From positions 310,001 to 374,000 of the forward strand of contig LSRY02000017.1 in NCBI GenBank assembly GCA_001643675.2: DNA of 64,000 nt, written 5' to 3'. The translations under genes were made by a program, and so were the position numbers. This DNA comes from Monocercomonoides exilis. Its lineage: Eukaryota; Preaxostyla; Oxymonadida; Polymastigidae. This document shows positions 62,701 to 64,000 of this stretch, one piece after another. The notes beneath the pieces are model-generated. The model was not told the DNA's origin and did no database searches. It saw nothing but the letters and a program-made list of their open reading frames with translations. Every line of letters begins with the position of its first letter. Position 1 is the stretch's first letter.

Positions 62701-64000
62701 CTGCTAATTCCAGTGGAGTTGCAGCACAAAAACGTTATGTCAGCATCATATGAAACTGTTACCAATTGTGATAAACGAACAAAGTGCAAAACGTTCAGCA
62801 CAACCTCTGTAACATTCATTGAACCTCCTGTCGCAGAAAGAAGACCGCACTCAACTGTGAAATCTGGTGCGGTTGATCTTGACGAAATTGTGCAATTGAA
62901 TATGTTAATGTTTCCTCCGCTTTGTTCGAAAAGTTGATGAGTTGTAGATACTCCAGGCATCCAGAAATCGATGTGCCAAAACTGAATTTTCTCTGGGGCA
63001 ACGCCAGAACGTGGGTGGTTTGTAAATTGAGTATCTGAATCAATAAGCATTTTGGAATATGAATTATTACATGTGAAATTCGTAACAATTGCTTGGAGTT
63101 CAACAGTATAATTTAATGTTGAAACATTGACTATGCGAATTTCTCGGATATTTCGAACATTTTTCACCCAATTCTCATCCAAACGCCAATGTGAATAATC
63201 AACTTTTCCACAAGGAAGGAGATCGTGTCCGCATCGAATGTGGTTTTTCTCTGAGTCATCAACATAAATTTCATTGATTGGTCGGAACAGCCAATAGAGC
63301 AATGTTGTGGAAACATTTTCGTTCGCATTTGCATTGTGACCCCAATAAGCAGGACGTGGAGTTTCTCTTGTATACGAATAATTGAACTGCAATCCCCAAA
63401 TATTGCTATCAAAGTTGAAACCTTCGATATAAATATCTGTTCCAAGTGTTGCATTACAATTACTGAACGATGTGTGATTGAATTGATAATCAACTTTGTT
63501 AAAATCATCCACAGATCCAATAATCTCATAATATATTCCACCTCCTCGGCCATTCAAGGTAGTAACTTCATAGTCTGGTGGAATAACAGCTTGATTTGAC
63601 GCTGAATGTGTAGGTGGAGTAATTGGAGCAGTGTATGCTTTGCAAGCTGTAAATATACAATTGTGAGTCTGAAATGCACTTTTCATTGAAGCCACAATAT
63701 AGATTGCACCTCCATCAAATGAATTTGATTCGCAATCACTGAAAGTTGTGTCACGGAAAATAATAGAGTGCTTAACTGTGTTTGTTTCGTTATTTAAATG
63801 ATAATTAAACACAGAGCCATTTGTTGCTGTTGCAACAATTTGAGAAAAATCGCAATTAGCAACAACAGTCTCAACAACATCTTTGTTCAAAAAGTAGCTT
63901 CCCTTTGCTGAAGTGCCTCTTGTAAATATTGAATTGGTTATCTTCATCGACGCTGCATTCGTCAGCCTTATTAATCCAGTTCCTGTAGTTTGCACATCTG
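50790..64000 (-). CDS. Giant beta-helix surface protein with tandem basic-motif tail (partial)
   Basis: The open frame runs off the right edge, so the N-terminus and signal peptide are missing; at least 4400 residues are present. The ectodomain (about 58040 to the edge) has beta-helix repeats with GNGGGIY turns, FSNN/FTNC motifs and dense N-glycosylation sites. Four CG-x(n)-PC modules recur about every 1.2 kb (near 63220, 61940, 60770 and 59590). One membrane helix (FLIFGLILVLLIILLLLFL, about 57960-58035) is followed by RNRSRKNQK, predicting type I topology. The cytoplasmic tail of about 2390 residues is Ser/Ala-rich. It carries at least twelve composite repeats (about 52000-56000), then a strongly acidic stretch, Arg-rich blocks, and three LxSPP motifs at the C-terminus. 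No enzyme domain is visible in the tail. The ectodomain matches the style of the 13.6-22.6 kb receptor, but the tails are unrelated. Function is inferred as surface recognition or adhesion with a signalling tail. Confidence 0.85.
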   Translation of the reverse strand, partial: DVQTTGTGLIRLTNAASMKITNSIFTRGTSAKGSYFLNKDVVETVVANCDFSQIVATATNGSVFNYHLNNETNTVKHSIIFRDTTFSDCESNSFDGGAIYIVASMKSAFQTHNCIFTACKAYTAPITPPTHSASNQAVIPPDYEVTTLNGRGGGIYYEIIGSVDDFNKVDYQFNHTSFSNCNATLGTDIYIEGFNFDSNIWGLQFNYSYTRETPRPAYWGHNANANENVSTTLLYWLFRPINEIYVDDSEKNHIRCGHDLLPCGKVDYSHWRLDENWVKNVRNIREIRIVNVSTLNYTVELQAIVTNFTCNNSYSKMLIDSDTQFTNHPRSGVAPEKIQFWHIDFWMPGVSTTHQLFEQSGGNINIFNCTISSRSTAPDFTVECGLLSATGGSMNVTEVVLNVLHFVRLSQLVTVSYDADITFLCCNSTGISSDSQDILEAGTNSTGILEASYGGSIRISDCNFTTGTFTDGGFIRGVLPDEIHIFNFSRFDNFNTEKGNGSILNTWLGHEEPTSVHRNVDGDRINHVIIENCSFNSNNALTNHGGSLHCRLANPGNFTVADCTFDASVANKNTLGNGGGIYLGVDECDPSVVYLFSSLLFTNCDANLGKHIYVDGCLFDGVVTNPRFVNFVTEETPRDTLWGFNADAPENISTTLMYYLYRPYNAIYVTDVTEDTEKNHIRCGHYIVACGKLDYAYWRLSESQVIAKNIREIRVMTRTTLNYTINFDGKNVLMTTNQTQATIYVDPNTQLVYATSSNSESDLVRAYKLKWILPKSTDKQEFVSMSGGEMMFDTCQFVCVDHQTNFRFITITYGSFTVKNSMIDQFEFVGHSTMLDARQNGVVTFENSVINKIGSDQTGLFQVHDGAEIIFTHTNVSNCAQPLGSFIQSDNANRICITNSSTFENFSTTTSNGSMIIFDVREGNKLQIDGESEFHYGSTEENNGGSFYMRLDPLGEIKLSNSTITHSTAINGNGGAIYVIMTDDDSHTYIYDFSFLSWDRNQAIQGPNLYMRGPFFTDHVTDQCFNGSYSLDYIDDIWGFDTQTQRNTTLVDYFDKVTVSVYVKESNGSNFEGCGALLSPCQTIEYAYVRSRNTKVGKIVIMNNAELRQTLKNQGEVIIEGFNNSLLHVFNLTNLSSTSSSNFDQEAVFETNSSTTIRSLLVVVPSNIPAEKIFKTNKNALIFNNVELIPASSLNAVFPTLFSVQGGRLELINTLIEGITFRWPSFFVELIDPAEFYTDGLLVREMTIERPFINVSPGITVQITNSNLEKIHFPEHMIVDDHGTVLEVNSTTFYGMSTSNQNGTVLNALIGTDDVIVFNDNNNFQLMSSDDLNGGSMFVKVESNGKYHVIATNISNSTAHPVNGKGGGIYLHLLNGSTMDYLFSNMFFSNNSAEEGNNIYIYSEDLEKTIIEEKFDFDYNDSTYDEHSFVGRDDNEYQDDIDIRFFFRDFKNRVIYCQFEGRVDSQICGKKKDPCKTMTHGYTHLDQDLRNLELRICITTYLNRSIDVSDTLIAATDDDFVSIKIVYIGPDMEPGDGHSPLLYSNETFGFDRVSVYFPEDLNNRPQFLKSDVGSVFINSSSFVFPIKYNSTYSIPFVFAEIETGDLSIIDMSVSDAHLFSSLFTIHDYTKISVSSLYVDSLKIGEGPLFDISSVAIPCTPGPITPGVVNYPVAFENCNLKGITREDVGPAIVNLQKIEDASGAGDECWKVKISGTIVDGCTSHMSQPGTVISIEGWEVLINSTQFLGTNISASTDATAVCSWTSSFLHLGNCKSTIEYSSFKNSPDGALSVTGGHVTIHMASFENNSPRLRFYPSARRNIHCDGGSTIKIESVEPDDELERSDNMFMDNGNDERECVLSGPVFNNRMSWLFIPTLTNGSCSDPEDDIITIEFTGTSLLPCCLTFEIFRYTTTSDGQTLETDITEFPIGQIVYHTESTAYGPINSSLVELNEEWWTRIIYSGNDGSQHKTQAVMFKPITIQISKIGAPTVLPPFLIFGLILVLLIILLLLFLRNRSRKNQKAQMADDLQAQLEEQLNAMREPLEMNGLDGKVPGLHESKFDEDESDSERSEASSRPSSSEGSSPTNALLGDKPLLRSGRRKSKKSADEAAAPTMFPSLGARGAGPRQPDYSRGFEPADIADLRNNGMSPNFGGLVSNVSVVSFEHTNITSRTNLMSDPDIPLTDDDIERMAFGEDPLTTSGFLSPSELSPSGSKKTLPDGLSSKANSQMSSNSDRNRPSTFSPRRQNSVLGGLAPFRSPLANPPQTKKGKAGKAGKGGRDDSFEHDELPTGKDGSSPFDRSAQSRTNTNPAGFMFPFPSAGSPGANPLTAYQTNASGTGFNGSTAAQPGQDSPFAAASRMAPGSQMAPSAGQTSGSQASSSLHNRTAEHNTLISQQSSRMLQSTSVVDGPMMGGRRRQDFAGPNSEQFGEQVSSTFSPSEPFLGDYPTCNKSGSRQQNVDASGMPLRDASLYPASASNGNAANKFGGANSTLGRNPSAAMAASGQASRASLLPSSSSDSLGRSEKNERLAQSSSTVAGSSVGGAATGSSIASGLGGRRKKHATFVVGGDGLNDDINSVLQLAGAPSASSASSSSSASPSNMPSTSNITGAPLMLSASSSTAQAPSSSAFARNAQNQNLAQSAAGDKLSQSSTAFVGAGQYAPTKAGSKVERPSSKKRRQQSFAVNNNDQLPSSNEPLAQSSSQRSSPEGDSFKSNGDSQAMNAMNSGSAISAAAGNAISTSKASSSSQQPSVGITSPSLRSAQATQNNGTTSNIPYNLGFDTLGALGGRTAHGSTADLGALASVPSSSSAKADGPLKRRKRQASFAVSDTDALLYTDRPSNDSSKDETRNGDILSQTAPNGASASSSSSSDQLSAAEASKIRQGSQATAFGSNTPSLSSSTSPNAIGGGRTAQASSASLGANASAPTSASARADGPLNRRKRQASFAVDDGRNESVGATDTTEPASSTDESEESNELGSSLGSGLGAMSFVPSAAAAAILSKSASNQLSSSNAPQASKQSATNEVDNRRIAQSTSAALANNASAPKTSSSLADGPMNRRKLQTSFSVNDHSGLLPDAIDEVDEEQLFSQENSSANTKNQNEMKRLGAANTSASTASASSSVSPQSLPFGASPSGSNAVLSSNSAFAPSGAFGRTAQSSSAAMGAKAAAPSSSTAFAEGPINRRKRQSSFAAAPVVGDPFNQQSDSAQDGNEDEEESNAELMAQINENILGTMEPTNSSYAMSSAASSILSQSASQSAATSKDASSASAMSASSGAKGRTVQASSASLGANASAPITASSRADVLLNRRKRQASFAVLDQFNELPDTIPEEDNENKDAFETKASSGSSALGSTGNSQMFMPSAAAAAILAKSANKPSSSGVAPNSQKSMSSHGTNERFAQSSTAQLEANVLAPSSSSSKADGPLNRRKRQASFSVNDLESPSSTDSLNKLIAGEDSANPELASILADQSNPTESSGISFVPSAAAAAILAHAASNSASSSLSPSKDTSSAASDAVVGRTAQASAASLGAGASAPKSVSSRADGPMNRRRRQSSFTAGEQPSEQSGLIFGGSGEEATLEFNQASVPSGLNTSGSVVSFVPYSSGTSQASQASLQLLSLAEAPSSQSKSISSEMGGRSAQSSAAAVGVGATATTASSARADGPLNRRKRQASFTASDFALSSSDSLNALMTGEDASSSEMNSVHPLQSSSSESSDTSEFSFVPSAAAAAILAKAASRPTASSTTSSGAVADRAAQASSASLEANAAIPVSASARADGPMNRRRRQGSFVAISPSDSAAEGEATQDLLETIGQSSSAESSSLGFADRPFAPSASAAAILAKTASHPTTSSSVSISEGSDRAAQASAASLGANASAPTSASVRADGPLNRRRRQASFAVLNANDEIGEAIPEGEESNELGSTLGGALGTMSFAPSAAAAAILSKSASPSSTSAAIGESVQQKAAQGSMASVGLDAAAPSSSTAVSDDVMNRRKRQASFAVGEQEEKEYAPEEYLSDEEEYNDEEEMEEMGSDESDYMSDEEYDEGSDGDYEEDQNQLQTDIASMGDSMSQSFIIPSSGVGASSTAALARPAPTKAGASAASVNNFATAGIKRQASSGLLDGAGMKGRGLRRRQTFLGENAEEDNKSTKQEGGKTEEQREDDILSEITHGFEEYGVDGSEANLAGITKSESRRVIKPRDPKQLQHHASGYFVPKTYVTDYSHVKSTMAGISNSHSTRRLHRNRSTLLSKQPSSSQLSTTDLGMQSSSTTSLAAEASGQTVDRPRRRRRPLYESTIDTGRHRRVRRRVFRQGSSVRFDEASGVASPERVLSPGIISPSNSSSALPTSPSRRKFQSAVLRLMSPPNSQSKSRLLSPPRKSHIDASDVVRAFTSRQSSHLLSPPRKPAEPKK
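52000..56000 (-). repeat. About 350-base tandem coding repeat, 12 core copies
   Basis: Basic boxes of form NRRKRQASF recur near 52040, 52345, 52665, 53010, 53360, 53720, 54075, 54450, 54820, 55180, 55540 and 55965, spaced 300-425 bases apart. Each is preceded by an RxAQxSxAxL box and an (R/K)ADGP lead-in. Most are also separated by a helical box of form FVPSAAAAAILxKxAS. Outlying degenerate versions (GRRRQDF, GRRKKHATF and LRRRQTF) lie on both sides. Copies differ enough that they are not recent duplicates. Confidence 0.88.

Noticed and set aside
13557-64000. Altered genetic code (TAA/TAG as Gln, known in some oxymonads and diplomonads)
   Set aside because: TAA, TAG and TGA all occur as terminal stops, and the conserved proteins have no in-frame stops outside introns.

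Overview
The window is nuclear DNA of a protist. The background is AT-rich and the genes are dense. Most have short introns of about 35 to 210 bases with GT...AG ends, and products carry very long Ser, Glu, Gln and Pro tracts. TAA, TAG and TGA all end recognisable proteins, so the standard code is used. Two giant, apparently intronless cell-surface proteins have Pmp-like parallel beta-helix repeats (GGGI and FxxN-type motifs, CG-x(n)-PC modules). One carries a kinase-like cytoplasmic tail. Together with the compact spliceosomal introns this suggests a metamonad, most likely an oxymonad-like flagellate (Preaxostyla). That placement is inferred from gene style, not from a search.

Layout: 1-2.7 kb is non-coding and holds two foldback (MITE-like) elements around a large inverted repeat. 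At 2.7-8.1 kb a TBCC-domain gene (minus) and a SAMHD1-like dNTPase with a 657-residue disordered tail (plus) are divergently arranged. At 8.4-9.3 kb is Rab6. At 9.7-12.6 kb is a helical-repeat protein with a poly-Ser tail. At 13.6-22.6 kb (minus) is a 3026-residue receptor with signal peptide, five beta-helix modules, one membrane helix and a pseudokinase. At 23.6-24.0 kb is a small unknown gene. At 24.3-31.7 kb (minus) is a giant DYRK-family kinase in four exons, and at 32.0-36.3 kb (minus) ubiquitin-activating enzyme E1 in five exons. At 36.7-47.0 kb is a giant low-complexity protein of unknown function, and at 47.4-50.0 kb the cohesin kleisin Rad21. From 50.8 kb to the window edge (minus) runs a second giant beta-helix receptor. 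Its tail of about 2390 residues holds twelve or more copies of a composite repeat containing an RRKRQxSF box.

The housekeeping genes cover ubiquitin activation, cohesion, dNTP balance, Golgi traffic, tubulin or GTPase cofactor function and CMGC-kinase signalling. They are not an operon; only the divergent starts (TBCC/SAMHD1-like, UBA1/giant gene) could share promoters. The strongest candidate for an undescribed system is the pair of giant surface receptors: matching ectodomains, one catalytically dead kinase tail, and one tail that is an array of basophilic-kinase consensus sites. Many exon models were made by joining frames across introns by eye, with phases checked arithmetically. They need transcript confirmation.
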